Below, piece after piece: positions 1-9,400 of a stretch of 64,000 bases of DNA; within the stretch, counting starts at the first letter, position 1; each line of letters starts with the position of its first letter. The notes under the pieces are model-generated. The model was given only the letters and a program-made list of their open reading frames with translations, was not told the DNA's origin and did no database searches. The stretch is taken from positions 5,503,001 to 5,567,000 of the forward strand of contig NZ_CP133111.1 in NCBI RefSeq assembly GCF_033001325.1, read 5' to 3'. The position numbers and the translations under genes were made by a program. Source of the DNA: Rhodopseudomonas sp. BAL398. Lineage in GTDB: Bacteria; Pseudomonadota; Alphaproteobacteria; Rhizobiales; Xanthobacteraceae.

Positions 1-1
1 G

Positions 2-511
2 CCGACCCCGCCCGAGCCCGCCAAAACCGAGCCCACCAAAGTCGAGCCTGCCAAGGTCGAGCCGGTCGAGCCCGAGCCGGTGGTGATGCCGAAGCCGAGA
101 CCGAAGCGCGAGCCGAAACCGCCGTCGCGGCAGCCGCCGGCACCGCGCACCAGCGCGCCGCCGCCCGCCGAGCGGCACGCCGCATCGGCCTCGCTCGCGA
201 CCAGGGGCGAGACCGCGGTCGCGGTGCTGCCGTCCTATCGCGACCGGCTCGCCGCGCATCTGCAGCGCTTCAAGCGCTATCCGTCCGGCGCCAAATCCAG
301 CGGCGCCCAGGGCACCGCGCTGCTGAGTTTTACCGTGGGGCGCAACGGTCGTGTGCTCGGCAGCCGGCTGGCGCGTTCATCTGGAAATGCGGCGCTGGAC
401 GCCGAAACCCTGGCGATGATCCGCCGCGCCGAACCGCTGCCGGCGTTTCCGCCGCAGATGACGCAGTCTTCGCTCAGTTTTACCGTGCCGGTGCGGTTTT
501 CGCTGCGCTGA
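2..511 (+). CDS. TonB family protein, C-terminal part (5' end outside window)
   Basis: The visible part opens with a Pro/Glu/Lys-rich stretch of repeated PAKVEP-like units, typical of the periplasm-spanning linker of TonB. It ends in a TonB C-terminal domain of about 85 residues: YRDRLAAHLQRFKRYP, then a strand with SFTVGRNGRV, then ALDAETLAMIRRAEPLPAFP. TonB couples the proton gradient, through ExbB/ExbD, to outer-membrane receptors. The N-terminal membrane anchor lies before the window, so the true start is not seen. No ExbBD gene lies downstream. The family call is secure; the receptor partner is unknown. Confidence 0.85.
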   Translation, partial: PTPPEPAKTEPTKVEPAKVEPVEPEPVVMPKPRPKREPKPPSRQPPAPRTSAPPPAERHAASASLATRGETAVAVLPSYRDRLAAHLQRFKRYPSGAKSSGAQGTALLSFTVGRNGRVLGSRLARSSGNAALDAETLAMIRRAEPLPAFPPQMTQSSLSFTVPVRFSLR

Positions 512-716
512 TCGTGGGCTGCCGCCCGCCAGCGGTTAATATCACCGATGAACGCCGCTTCTGGGCCTGATCTCACGCGACATCGCAGATCGACCGTCTG
601 ATCGGAAACCGTCTGATCAGAAAGAGACTCGGCATCCTGTTGGGTCGTCGGCAAGCGCCCTATATCGCAACGCGCGGGCGAGATTCCGGCTTTTGCCGCG
701 AAAGTGGCGAAAGCGA

Positions 717-741
717 GGAACCTAGCTGTTCCGAGCGAGTT
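717..741 (+). promoter_or_regulatory. EcfG (general stress sigma) type promoter candidate
   Basis: GGAAC at 717-721 is followed by 16 bases and AGTT at 738-741, close to the alphaproteobacterial EcfG consensus GGAAC-N16/17-CGTT. The predicted start of transcription falls about 20 bases before the ATG at 770, leaving room for the ribosome site at 758-764. One consensus base differs (A for C). Confidence 0.5.
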
Positions 742-769
742 GCTCGTATACAATTACCGGAGATTGATC

Positions 770-1933
770 ATGGCAGACGACGCTCGTTCAATGGAAGACA
801 TCAAGCGGGACACCGAGCGTGCCCGGGCCGAACTCAGTCAAACCGTCGATCAGCTGCGGACCTCGGTCGAGGCCACCGCGAGCGACCTGCGTCAACGAGT
901 CTCGCCCAGCGCCATCAAGGCCGAAATGAGCGAATATTTCGAGTCGCGTGGCGAGGAGCTGGTCAGCCGGGTCAAACATGCCGTGCGCAACAATCCGGTG
1001 CAGGCTGTCGCGGTCGGCGCGGCGCTTGGTTATCCATTGCTGAAGCTGCTGCGCGCCATTCCCACGCCGGTGCTGATGGTCGGCGCCGGACTATATTTGG
1101 CCGGCTCGAAATCGGGGCAGGCGGTGACGCAGCAGGCCTCTGACGCCGCGGTCGATTTCGCCGGCGAGGTCGAGCGGCGCGCCCGGCAATTCGGCACTGA
1201 CGCCTCGGAGACGGCAACGGCCGCCGCGCAATACACCTCCGGCACGCTGCAGGCGGCCTCCGAAGTGGCCTCGTCGCGTGCGACGCAATTCCGGCAGGCC
1301 GCGGCGTCCAGCGCAGCCGAATTGCGGGACCGGGCCGATCAGCTCGGGAAGACGGTCGCCTCCAATGTCGACGATCTTCGCCGCAAGGCAGTGTCGGCCG
1401 GCGAAACCGTTGCAACCCAGGCCGGTGAGGTCGCCGATCGCGGCGCCGCGTTGTCCGATGCGGTGACGGGCTCGATCCGCGATGCCGCCGACCAGGTCCG
1501 GGACGTGGCGGCTTCGGCGCGCGAGGGCGCGGCCGATGCGGCCGCGAGGGTCCGCGAGGCTGCCGCCGCCGGTCGGGATGCTGCCGTCAGGGCGCGATAT
1601 CGCGCCGAAGAATTCGGCGATCAGGCCGGCAAGACTTTCACTGCGACCGTCAGCAATCATCCGCTCTTGGTGGCGGGAGCGGGGCTGGTTCTCGGTGGGC
1701 TGCTTGCCAGCGCCATTCCGCGGATGCGGCGCTCCAGCGACCCCGTCGATGATGGCGAAGGGCGTTCCAGACGCGCCGTCGGTGGTCCGGACGACAACAT
1801 CCGCTCGGCGCAGGATCCGGAATCTGCGCTCGATCGTGACAGCGGAAATGTTCGCGACATCGGTCCGCGTAGCCGCAAATTATCCGAAGCCACAGCGTCG
1901 TCATACGAGACGCCGTCGCAGAACAAGCACTGA
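770..1933 (+). CDS. DUF3618 domain protein with long apolipoprotein-like helical region
   Basis: The start is ATG 770, preceded by a CCGGAGA ribosome site; the reading frame stays open upstream but without good initiation signals. Residues 5-40 (IKRDTERARAELSQTVDQL) match the DUF3618 pattern. A hydrophobic segment follows near residues 75-110, then about 170 residues of Ala-rich amphipathic helix with 11-residue-like periodicity (RDAADQVRDVAASAREGA). A second Gly/Ala-rich hydrophobic hairpin lies near residue 300. The C-terminus is polar and disordered. It is probably an inner-membrane envelope protein of unknown function. It heads a run of similar membrane/helical genes ending at yihY, and an EcfG-like promoter lies just upstream, suggesting a stress role (inference). 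Confidence 0.75.
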   Translation: MADDARSMEDIKRDTERARAELSQTVDQLRTSVEATASDLRQRVSPSAIKAEMSEYFESRGEELVSRVKHAVRNNPVQAVAVGAALGYPLLKLLRAIPTPVLMVGAGLYLAGSKSGQAVTQQASDAAVDFAGEVERRARQFGTDASETATAAAQYTSGTLQAASEVASSRATQFRQAAASSAAELRDRADQLGKTVASNVDDLRRKAVSAGETVATQAGEVADRGAALSDAVTGSIRDAADQVRDVAASAREGAADAAARVREAAAAGRDAAVRARYRAEEFGDQAGKTFTATVSNHPLLVAGAGLVLGGLLASAIPRMRRSSDPVDDGEGRSRRAVGGPDDNIRSAQDPESALDRDSGNVRDIGPRSRKLSEATASSYETPSQNKH

Positions 1934-1956
1934 TAGTCAGGGACGGAGAACGAGTG

Positions 1957-2583
1957 ATGGCCGAGCACGACACAACCAGCAATTTGAGCTCCGACGCCGG
2001 GGCGAAGTCCGCCTCCGGTGGCGGCCGAACCAAGCGTCAGCAGGTCAATGAAATGGCCGATCAGGCGGTCGAGGCAGGACGCGATCTCAAGGACGAGATC
2101 AAAGACCGTGTGGCGGATTTCAAGGACCAAATCGGCGATGCGGCCCAGGCCTCGAGCGAGAAGGTGAAGTCGCAAGCGGCTGACTTCGTCGAAACCGCCA
2201 AGGAGTTCGCGTCGCAAGCCGGCGAGACCATCAAGGACAAAGCCAACGCCCAGAAGAATGTGGGTGCGGATTATGTCGGACATCTGGCCGAGGCGATGCG
2301 CCGCGCAGCGCGCGAATTCGAAGGTGATTTGCCGATTGCCGCGGTTTATATGCGCAAGGCGGCCTCGCGCGTGGAAGAAGTGTCGGATGCCGTGCACCAG
2401 GGCGAGGTCCAGGACCTGGTCAAGGGGATGCAATCCTTCGCCAGGCGGCAGCCGACCGCGTTTCTCGGCCTGGCGGTGCTGGCCGGCTTCGGCGCGGTGC
2501 GCTTTTTGAAGAGTTCTGGCGGCTACGCAGCCGACGATCAGGACACGACGTCGCGCCGCGACATGGCGTCCAATTCCGACTAA
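1957..2583 (+). CDS. Helical envelope protein with C-terminal membrane segment
   Basis: ATG 1957 has GGAG eight bases upstream; a GTG three bases earlier is possible. The 208-residue product is highly charged and helical over residues 25-110 (repeated K/E/D with QA, such as DLKDEIKDRVADFKDQIGDA). A weakly amphipathic middle follows, and then a single hydrophobic segment near residues 160-185 (TAFLGLAVLAGFGAVRF). The layout resembles DUF883/ElaB-type membrane-anchored helical proteins, but I cannot name a family. It lies 23 bases after the DUF3618 gene and 13 before the holin-like gene, so it is probably co-transcribed with both. Function unknown. Confidence 0.7.
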   Translation: MAEHDTTSNLSSDAGAKSASGGGRTKRQQVNEMADQAVEAGRDLKDEIKDRVADFKDQIGDAAQASSEKVKSQAADFVETAKEFASQAGETIKDKANAQKNVGADYVGHLAEAMRRAAREFEGDLPIAAVYMRKAASRVEEVSDAVHQGEVQDLVKGMQSFARRQPTAFLGLAVLAGFGAVRFLKSSGGYAADDQDTTSRRDMASNSD

Positions 2584-2596
2584 CGGGGATATCGTG

Positions 2597-2989
2597 ATGA
2601 GTTCACCAAGTAATCGATCGATCCCCGACCTGATCAGCGACGCGTTTGGCCAGCTGGCCAAGCTGGTCAGCAACGAATTCGATCTGGCGCGGGCGGAAAT
2701 GTCCGACAAGGCCAGTCAGGTCGGCCGTGCGGTCGCGATGATTGGCGCCGGGGCGGTGATCTGCATACCGGCGCTGGTAATGATCCTGTTCGCGATCGCG
2801 GCGGCGCTGGTCGACAACGGTTTGTCGCAGTCCATCGCCTATCTGGTCACCGGCGCAGGCGCGGCGCTGATTGCGCTGATCCTGATCTGGATCGGTCTCA
2901 ATCGGCTGTCGGCCGGCGGTCTCGCCCCCGCGGTGACGCTTGACCAATTGCAGCGCGACAAGGTCGCCGCCAAGGAGATGGTTTCATGA
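2597..2989 (+). CDS. Phage-holin family (DUF1469/YqjE-like) membrane protein
   Basis: A 130-residue protein with a polar N-terminus that includes the typical SIPDLISDAFGQLAKLVSNEFDLARAEM stretch (written here in part: QLAKLV..EFDLARAEM). Two hydrophobic helices follow at about residues 45-70 and 80-105. This is the layout of the Phage_holin_3_6/YqjE family, which despite its name is a chromosomal inner-membrane family often found with DUF883 and DUF3618 genes. ATG 2597 is preferred to GTG 2594. The stop overlaps the next start by four bases (ATGA), implying translational coupling. Role unproven; an envelope-stress function is inferred from its neighbours. Confidence 0.75.
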   Translation: MSSPSNRSIPDLISDAFGQLAKLVSNEFDLARAEMSDKASQVGRAVAMIGAGAVICIPALVMILFAIAAALVDNGLSQSIAYLVTGAGAALIALILIWIGLNRLSAGGLAPAVTLDQLQRDKVAAKEMVS

Positions 2990-3660
2990 ATGACGAATCG
3001 TCAGCGGGGCAAAAGGCCACGCATTTCGTGCACGATCTGGGTGACGCCATGCGCCGCAATCCAGTCTCCACGGCGCTGATCGGCGCCGGACTGCTGTGGT
3101 TGTTCACCGGCGGCAAGACCGTCGATCGTGCTACCAGGCTGGCGCATGATGCCGGACTCGACCGCCTCCCCGATCGGGCCGCCGACGCGTTGTCGAAGGG
3201 CCGTTCGGCGGTGAAGCAGGGCGTCGATGCGCTCGGCGAGCGGCTGTCGGAGGTGTCCGGCGAGGCCAGCGCCATGGCGGATTCCGCGACCCGCGTGGTG
3301 CGCGAGAGGGGGGCTGAAGCCATCGACCGCGCCTCTCGTTACGGATCCGAATTCGCCGAGTCGGCCGCGCATCTTGGCCGATCGATCCCCGACAAGAGTG
3401 CCGGCCTGGCGTCCGATGCGCGCTCCCGTCTGACCGAATTGTTCGATGAGCAACCGCTGCTGCTCGGCGCAGTCGGCGTGGCGATCGGCGCCGGGATCGC
3501 GGCGTCGCTGCCCGCGACCAAGATCGAGGCCGAGGTGTTCGCCGCGGCCGGCGACCAAATCAAGACCGGAGCCAGCGGCTTGGCGATGCAGCAGGTGGCA
3601 CGCGCCGCCGTGCATGTGGCGGAAGAGGCGCGGCGGGATGACGAAGCCCGGCCGGGCTGA
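2986..3660 (+). CDS. DUF3618-cluster helical membrane protein
   Basis: A 224-residue protein starting at the ATG that overlaps the previous stop. It has a short polar N-terminus, then a hydrophobic segment near residues 25-42 (PVSTALIGAGLLWLFTGG). A long charged helical region with several ALSKGRSAVKQGVDALGERL-like heptad stretches runs to about residue 150, followed by a second hydrophobic segment near residues 157-178. The organisation mirrors the first gene of this run, as if the two arose from one ancestor. Function is unknown. It is probably an inner-membrane protein with helical loops. Confidence 0.7.
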   Translation: MNDESSAGQKATHFVHDLGDAMRRNPVSTALIGAGLLWLFTGGKTVDRATRLAHDAGLDRLPDRAADALSKGRSAVKQGVDALGERLSEVSGEASAMADSATRVVRERGAEAIDRASRYGSEFAESAAHLGRSIPDKSAGLASDARSRLTELFDEQPLLLGAVGVAIGAGIAASLPATKIEAEVFAAAGDQIKTGASGLAMQQVARAAVHVAEEARRDDEARPG

Positions 3661-3675
3661 CGACGGCTGGATGCG

Positions 3676-4743
3676 ATGAAGCGCCGTCATGGGTTTTTAT
3701 CCTCGCTCACCCTTTTGGGCGTGGTCAACGCTGCCCGCCTAATCGCGCGGGCAGCCGATGGCGGCAATCCCATCGCGGCGTCAAGTCCCACCGCGGCACC
3801 AAGTCAGGCGCCAAGTCATACGACGCCACGGCAAGCAGCGCCGGCCGAGGACCGGCCGGAGTCGCCCGTCGATTCGCCGCTCCCGGTAATCCAGCGCCGA
3901 TGGCAGGATGTGCTGCGCGGCATCTATAAACGGATCAATGACGACCGGCTGATGCTGGTGGCTGCCGGCGTGGTGTTTTACGGGCTGCTGGCGCTGTTTC
4001 CCGCGATCAGCGCGCTGGTGTCCTCCTATCTGCTGTTCGCCGATGGTGCGACCATCAACCAGCATCTGTCGACCCTGGCCACGCTGTTGCCGCCGGGCAC
4101 ATTCTCGGTGATCCAGGACCAGGTCGACCGCGTGCTGGCCAGAGGCGGGGCCAATCTCGGGACCGCCTTCCTGTTCAGCATGGTGCTGGCGTTGTGGAGT
4201 GCCAATGGCGGCGTCAAGGCGATCATCGATGCGCTCAACGTGGTCTATGACGAACGCGAGCAGCGCGGCTTCCTGATGCTCAACGCGGTGTCGCTGACCT
4301 TCACCTTGGCATCGCTCGCCGCCGTGCTGTCGGCGATCGGGCTGGTGGTGGCGGCGCCGATCGCGCTGTCCTATGTCGGGCTCGGCAGCCAGGTCGCGAT
4401 GGTGATCGAGTATGGCCGCTGGCCGGCGCTCGCTTGTCTGACCTTGCTGGGGCTGGCCGTGCTGTATCGCTACGCGCCGAGCCGGCGCAATTTGCAGTGG
4501 CAATGGGTCTCGGTGGGAAGCGTGTTCGCCACTCTGACCTGGATCGCGGGCTCGGCGCTGCTGTCCTATTATCTGTCGAACTTCGCGGATTATGATGCGA
4601 CCTATGGCTCGCTCGGCGCGGCGATCGGCCTGATGATCTGGATGTGGATGACGACGATCGTCATTTTGGTCGGCGCCGAACTGAATTCGGAAATCGAAGC
4701 CCACGCCACCGGCATCGGCCGGATTGAATCCGACAAAGCCTAG
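3676..4743 (+). CDS. YihY/virulence factor BrkB family membrane protein
   Basis: A 355-residue protein. The first ~70 residues are polar and Pro/Ala/Ser-rich. The conserved YihY/BrkB domain follows, with about six membrane helices. It starts near residue 80 at a WQDVLRGIYKRINDDRLMLVAAGVVFYGLLALFP region (quoted in parts: AAGVVFYGLLALFPAIS) and includes the family hallmark YDEREQRGF and a C-terminal YGSLGAAIGLMIWMW helix. BrkB-like proteins are inner-membrane proteins whose biochemical activity remains unclear. The gene sits 15 bases after the previous one and probably ends the operon. Confidence 0.88.
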   Translation: MKRRHGFLSSLTLLGVVNAARLIARAADGGNPIAASSPTAAPSQAPSHTTPRQAAPAEDRPESPVDSPLPVIQRRWQDVLRGIYKRINDDRLMLVAAGVVFYGLLALFPAISALVSSYLLFADGATINQHLSTLATLLPPGTFSVIQDQVDRVLARGGANLGTAFLFSMVLALWSANGGVKAIIDALNVVYDEREQRGFLMLNAVSLTFTLASLAAVLSAIGLVVAAPIALSYVGLGSQVAMVIEYGRWPALACLTLLGLAVLYRYAPSRRNLQWQWVSVGSVFATLTWIAGSALLSYYLSNFADYDATYGSLGAAIGLMIWMWMTTIVILVGAELNSEIEAHATGIGRIESDKA

Positions 4744-4853
4744 CCTTGGCTGTTGCGGCGCACAGCGACAAATTGCCCTCGCACCGCCGGCGCGCGTTGA
4801 TGTCGGGCCGGCCGCGCCGCATCATGGGCCGATCCATTGTGCGGAAAAACCCG

Positions 4854-5204
4854 ATGATCCCGCTTGCGCGTCTATCGGTCGTGGTTGCGTTGATGATGGC
4901 GACGGATGCCCATGCGGTCGATCGCGGCCAGTTCGGCGATGTGCCGGATGACATAAGGGCCTGGTTCAAGAGCATGCGCAGCCCGGCCGGGGTGCCGTGC
5001 TGCGACGTCTCCGACGGCCATCGCACCACATACGACGTGCGCGGCGGGGCCTATTGGGTGCCGATCGACGGCACGTGGTGGGAAGTGCCCGCCAAGGCGG
5101 TGATCCGCAACGCCGGCAATCCGGTCGGCGAGGCGATCGTCTGGTATGTCCATTACCGCGGCAGCATCGTGATCAACTGCTTCGTGCCGGCCGACGAGGT
5201 GTGA
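4854..5204 (+). CDS. Small secreted protein, Cys-containing, unknown function
   Basis: With the start at ATG 4854 the product has 116 residues and begins with a signal peptide (MIPLARLSVVVALMMATDAHA), which is the main reason for this start; ATG 4824 would add ten residues. The mature protein has a VPCCDVSDGH motif, a YWVPIDGTWWEVP stretch and a C-terminal WYVHYRGSIVINCF. This suggests a small periplasmic beta-rich domain with a possible disulfide or metal site. Similar short conserved hypothetical proteins occur in Bradyrhizobiaceae. It is 110 bases after yihY and could be separately transcribed. Confidence 0.65.
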   Translation: MIPLARLSVVVALMMATDAHAVDRGQFGDVPDDIRAWFKSMRSPAGVPCCDVSDGHRTTYDVRGGAYWVPIDGTWWEVPAKAVIRNAGNPVGEAIVWYVHYRGSIVINCFVPADEV

Positions 5205-5240
5205 GGTTCGCACCCCAACGACACCGGCGATCCCCGACGA

Positions 5241-5286
5241 TGTCATTCCGGGGCGCGAGCAGCTTTGCTGCGAGCGAACCCGGAGG
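5241..5286. repeat. Family B palindromic repeat, half copy
   Basis: Begins TCATTCCGGGGCGCGAGC and contains GCGAACCCGG. This is one arm of the B family seen in full at 44584-44708, 61416-61551 and 61681-61816. The closing arm is missing here, so it is a truncated copy. Confidence 0.7.
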
Positions 5287-5363
5287 ACGATCTGGTACTC
5301 AGCTCAAAGTCTGACTGAAGGAGAAACCAATCCCATCAAACGTGATTTCGTCATTCGTGATTT

Positions 5364-5471
5364 CGTCATTGCGAGCCGAGGACGGCGCATCGCGCCGTCC
5401 GACCGCGAAGCAATCCAGGGGCCGCAAGCGAAGACTGGATTGCTTCGTCGCAAGAGCTCCTCGCAATGACG
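5364..5471. repeat. Family A palindromic repeat (CGTCATTGCGAG...)
   Basis: Imperfect palindrome opening CGTCATTGCGAGCC and closing GCAATGACG, with the internal pair GAAGCAATCCAGG / CTGGATTGCTTCGTCGC and a GGACGGCGCATCGCGCCGTCC hairpin near the left end. Five related copies lie at 14227, 16345, 46838, 51773 and 55317. It sits at the 3' end of the response-regulator gene and may fold as a transcript-end structure. Confidence 0.9.
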
Positions 5472-5497
5472 ACCGTGAAGACTTGAGACGGCGCCGC

Positions 5498-6421
5498 TCA
5501 ATTATCGCGCCGGCTGGTGGCGATGGCGGCGGCGGCGGTGCGGTTCTCGACGCCGAGCTTGGCGTAGATCTGCTCCAGATGCTTGTCGACGGTGCGCGGG
5601 CTGAGGCCGAGAATCTGCGCGATGTCGCGGTTGGTCTTGCCCTTGCTCAGCCATGACAGCACCTCGGCCTCGCGGCTGGTGAGGCCGAGCTCCTTGCTGA
5701 AGGTCTTCGGCGAATCCGAGCTGGTGTCGCGCGCCAGCCGCAGCAGGAATTCGTCGGGGCCGAGCTTGCCCATATATTGCAGCCGCAAATCGTCATTGCG
5801 CAGCAGCGAGGATTTCAGCGGTGTCTTCGGCTGGGCCAGGCCGCTATGCACCTGCTCCAGCCAGTCGAGCCAAGGCTTGGGCAGGTCGAGCCAGACGCCT
5901 TCCTCCGAGGCGGCGTCGCCGGCCAGCAGCTTCTGCGCCTGCGGCGTCGCCCAGATCACCTTGCCGCCGCGATCGACCGCGAGCAGGAAGCGGCCGGATA
6001 CGTCGAGCGCGGCGCGGGCGCTCTGGCTCACCCTGGCATTGCCGAGATGGACTCTGATCCGCGCCAGCATCTCGACGATGACGATCGGCTTGGTGACGTA
6101 ATCGACGCCGCCGGCCTCGAGGCCGCGCACGATGTGCTCGGATTCGGCAAGCCCGGTCATGAAGATCACCGGCACGCCGGAGAGGCCAGGATTGCGCTTG
6201 AGCCGTCGGCAAGTCTCGAAGCCGTCCATGCCCGGCATCATCGCGTCGAGCAGGATGATGTCGGGCGTGATCTGCTCGACGATCCGCATCGCCGCGGCGC
6301 CGTCCATCGCCACCATCACCGTCATGCCGGCGCCATCCAGCGCGTCGGTCAGCATCCGCAGCGTCTCGGGCGAATCGTCGACCACCAGGGCGATGTCCCG
6401 CTTTTTTGCGTCAATGTTCAT
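5498..6421 (-). CDS. LuxR-type response regulator of the amide/urea locus
   Basis: A 307-residue protein with three parts. A receiver domain spans residues 8-125 with the acidic pair D15/D16, phospho-acceptor D59 in IILLDAMMPGMDG, and lysine in YVTKPI. A PAS-like linker follows at about 140-230 (FLLAVDRGGKVIWATP). A C-terminal LuxR helix-turn-helix covers about 240-300 (LTSREAEVLSWLSKGKTNR, then LSPRTVDKHLEQIYAKLGV). Its ATG lies inside the end of the kinase gene (11-base overlap), so the pair is translationally coupled. It probably binds DNA in the divergent promoter region at 9780-9936 to control the urt/fmd genes. Target and signal are inferred. Confidence 0.92.
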   Translation of the reverse strand: MNIDAKKRDIALVVDDSPETLRMLTDALDGAGMTVMVAMDGAAAMRIVEQITPDIILLDAMMPGMDGFETCRRLKRNPGLSGVPVIFMTGLAESEHIVRGLEAGGVDYVTKPIVIVEMLARIRVHLGNARVSQSARAALDVSGRFLLAVDRGGKVIWATPQAQKLLAGDAASEEGVWLDLPKPWLDWLEQVHSGLAQPKTPLKSSLLRNDDLRLQYMGKLGPDEFLLRLARDTSSDSPKTFSKELGLTSREAEVLSWLSKGKTNRDIAQILGLSPRTVDKHLEQIYAKLGVENRTAAAAIATSRRDN

Positions 6422-9400
6422 GCTGATACAGGCTGTTCAGGGTTTTCATATATTGATCCAGATCGAACTGATCGATCAGCGCGCGCATTCGGGTGACGAA
6501 CAAGGCGGCCTCCGGATAGTCGTTGTCGATCTGATCGAGCTTGGATTCGATGCCGCGGATGTAGCCGATCTGGCCGAGCTGGATCAGCTCCTCGACATGC
6601 TGCATCGGCGGCCCTTCGAAGTTCGGCGTGATCCCGGGAGTGTCGGCCGGGTCGTCCTTGTAGCGCCAGCTCAGCTTGAGCAATTGCCCGATCAACTCCA
6701 GCAGCCGCGGAATGTCGACCGGCTTCATCAGGTAGCCGTCGTGGAACGGTTGCGCCAGCGGCGTACCATGGGCCTCGATGGCGCTGGCCGAGACCATCAG
6801 GATCCGGGCGTGATGATGGCCGTTCATCCGCAGCGTCTCCGCCACGGTCCAGCCGTCGATCCCCGCCATGGTGATGTCGAGCAGGAACAGATCCGGTTGG
6901 CAGTGCTGGGCGAGATCAACGCAGGCATGGCCGTCCGGCGCGCTCAGCACGATGAAGCCGAGCGGCGCCAGCACCTCTTGCAGCATGTCGCGCTGGGTCG
7001 GGTCGTCGTCGGTGATCAGGATGGTCCGCCGTGGACCGTAATAGCCCAGAATCGGCGCCCGGATCGCCCTGGTGCGGGTCGGGTTGGTGACCTCGGACAG
7101 CAGCATCTTGACCGTGAAGGTGCTGCCCTGGCCGATCGTGCTGGTGACCCGCAGATCACCGCCCATCACCCCGGCCAAGAGCTTGCTGATCGTCAGCCCC
7201 AGTCCGGTGCCGGTGTGAGGCTGCGAGATGCCCAGCGCGCCGCGCTCGAACGGCGCGAAAATCCGCTCCAGATCGTCGGCATGGATGCCGGGGCCGGTGT
7301 CGCGGACCTCGAGCTCGGCGACCGGGTTGCGATAATGCACGATGAAATGCACGCTGCCGGACTGGGTGAACTTGATGGCGTTGGACAAAAGGTTGATCAG
7401 CACCTGGCGCAGCCGCTTCTCGTCGGCATAGATCACCGGCGGCAGATAGCTCGGCCGCTTGAACACGAATTCGATGTCCTTGGCGGCGGCCTGCAGCCGG
7501 AACATGCCGACCAGCTGATCGAGGAATTCGCCGAACCGGACCTCGTCGCGCGACAGATACAGCCGCCCGGCCTCGATCTTGGAGATATCGAGCAGCCCGT
7601 CGATCAGCCCGGACAGATGATCGGCGCTGCGGCGCACCAGCCGGATCTGGTCGCGCGGCCGCGGCGGCAGGCTGGTGTCCTGCTCGAGCAATTGCGCATA
7701 GCCGCTGATGGCGTTGAGCGGCGAGCGCAGCTCGTGGCTGAGCCCGACCACATAGCGGCTCTTGGCGAGGTTGGCGGATTCGGCGACTTCCTTGGCGCGC
7801 TGCAATTCGATGTCGGTGCGGTGATGGGCGGCGATCTCCTGCATCAGCAGCGTGGTCTGTCGTTTGGTCTCGGCCTCGGCGGCCTGCCGGCTCTGCCGCG
7901 CCAGCACGAACAGCCAGGTCACCACCCCGATGATGATGGTCAGGGCGAAGAACAGCTTGATCAGCACCTCCGACAGCAGCACCTCATCAACCCGGATCGC
8001 CGTCGCGGCCTGCAGATAGATCAGGCTCAGCGTCAAGCCGACCGATCCCGTCGCGATCAGGAAGACGCCGAGATAGCGGCCGAGCTGGGAGTTGATCCGG
8101 GCGTAGACCGGCTGCGGCAAAATCCTGCCGAGCACGTCGGAGACCTGCGCGTTGATCCTGGCGTGCGGCTTGCACAAATCGTGGCAACGGGCGTCGAGCG
8201 AGCAGCACAGCGAGCAGATCGGCCCCGCATAGGCCGGGCATGACGCCATGTCTTCCGGCTCGAACGAATGCTCGCAGATACAGCATTTGATCGCCGCCAG
8301 ATTCTGCCAGCTGCGTTTCGGCTTGCGGGCGATGTAGTATTTGCCGTCGGTGGCCCAGGCGATCAGCGGCGCGGTGACGAACGCCACCAGCAGCGCCACG
8401 AACGGCGCCAGCGCCTTGGCGGTCGGCCCGAACATGCCGTAGAAGGCGCTGATCGACACCACGGTGGCGATCGTCATCGAGCCGACGCCGACCGGATTGA
8501 TGTCGTAAAGGTGGGCGCGCTTGAATTCCATATGCTGCGGCCGCAGCCCGAGCGGCTTGTTGATCACCAGGTCGGACACCAGCGCCCCGACCCAGGCGAT
8601 CGCCACGTTGGAATACAGCGCCAGCGTCTGCTCCAGCGCCTTGTAGACGCCGATCTCCATCAGCAGCAGCGCCACCATCACGTTGAACACCAGCCACACC
8701 ACCCGGCCGGGATGGCTGTGGGTGAGGCGGGAAAAGAAATTCGACCAGGCGATCGAGCCCGCATAGGCGTTGGTGACGTTGATCTTGAGCTGCGACAGCA
8801 CCACGAACACACCGGTCAGCGTCAGCGCGATCTCCGGCCGCGAAAACACATAGCGAAACGCCTCCGCATACATGTGGGCGGGTTCGGCGGCGTGCTGCGG
8901 GCTCACCCCGTGATTCAGTGCGAAATAGGCCAGGAACGAGCCCGCCAACAGCTTCACGGCGCCCGGCACGATCCAGCCCGGGCCGGCGCAGATCAGGGCG
9001 ATCCACCACGCCCGTTTCGAGGTGCGGCGATCACGCGGCAGAAAGCGCAGGAAATCGACCTGCTCGCCGATCTGCGCCACCAGGGAAAAGATCACCGAGG
9101 CGGCGGTGCCGAACAGCAACAGGTCGAGGTGGCCGTCCGGACTGCCATGCGCGCCGGCAAAGCCGGTCCAGTCGTGGAACGACGCTGGGCTTTTGATGGC
9201 GATGGCGACGAATGGCACGATGTGGAGCAGGATCCAGAACGGCTGGGTCCAGACCTGAAACCGGCTGATCAGGGTGATGCCATAGGTCACCAGCGGAATA
9301 ATCGCCACGGCGCTGACCAGATAGCCGAGCCATAGCGGGATTCCGAAGCACAGTTCCAGCGCAGTGGCGAGAATAACAGCTTCGATGGCGAAGAAGATGA

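Noticed and set aside
6132-8243. A 703-codon plus-strand frame opposite the kinase
   Set aside because: Antisense shadow of the histidine kinase gene; no recognisable domain.
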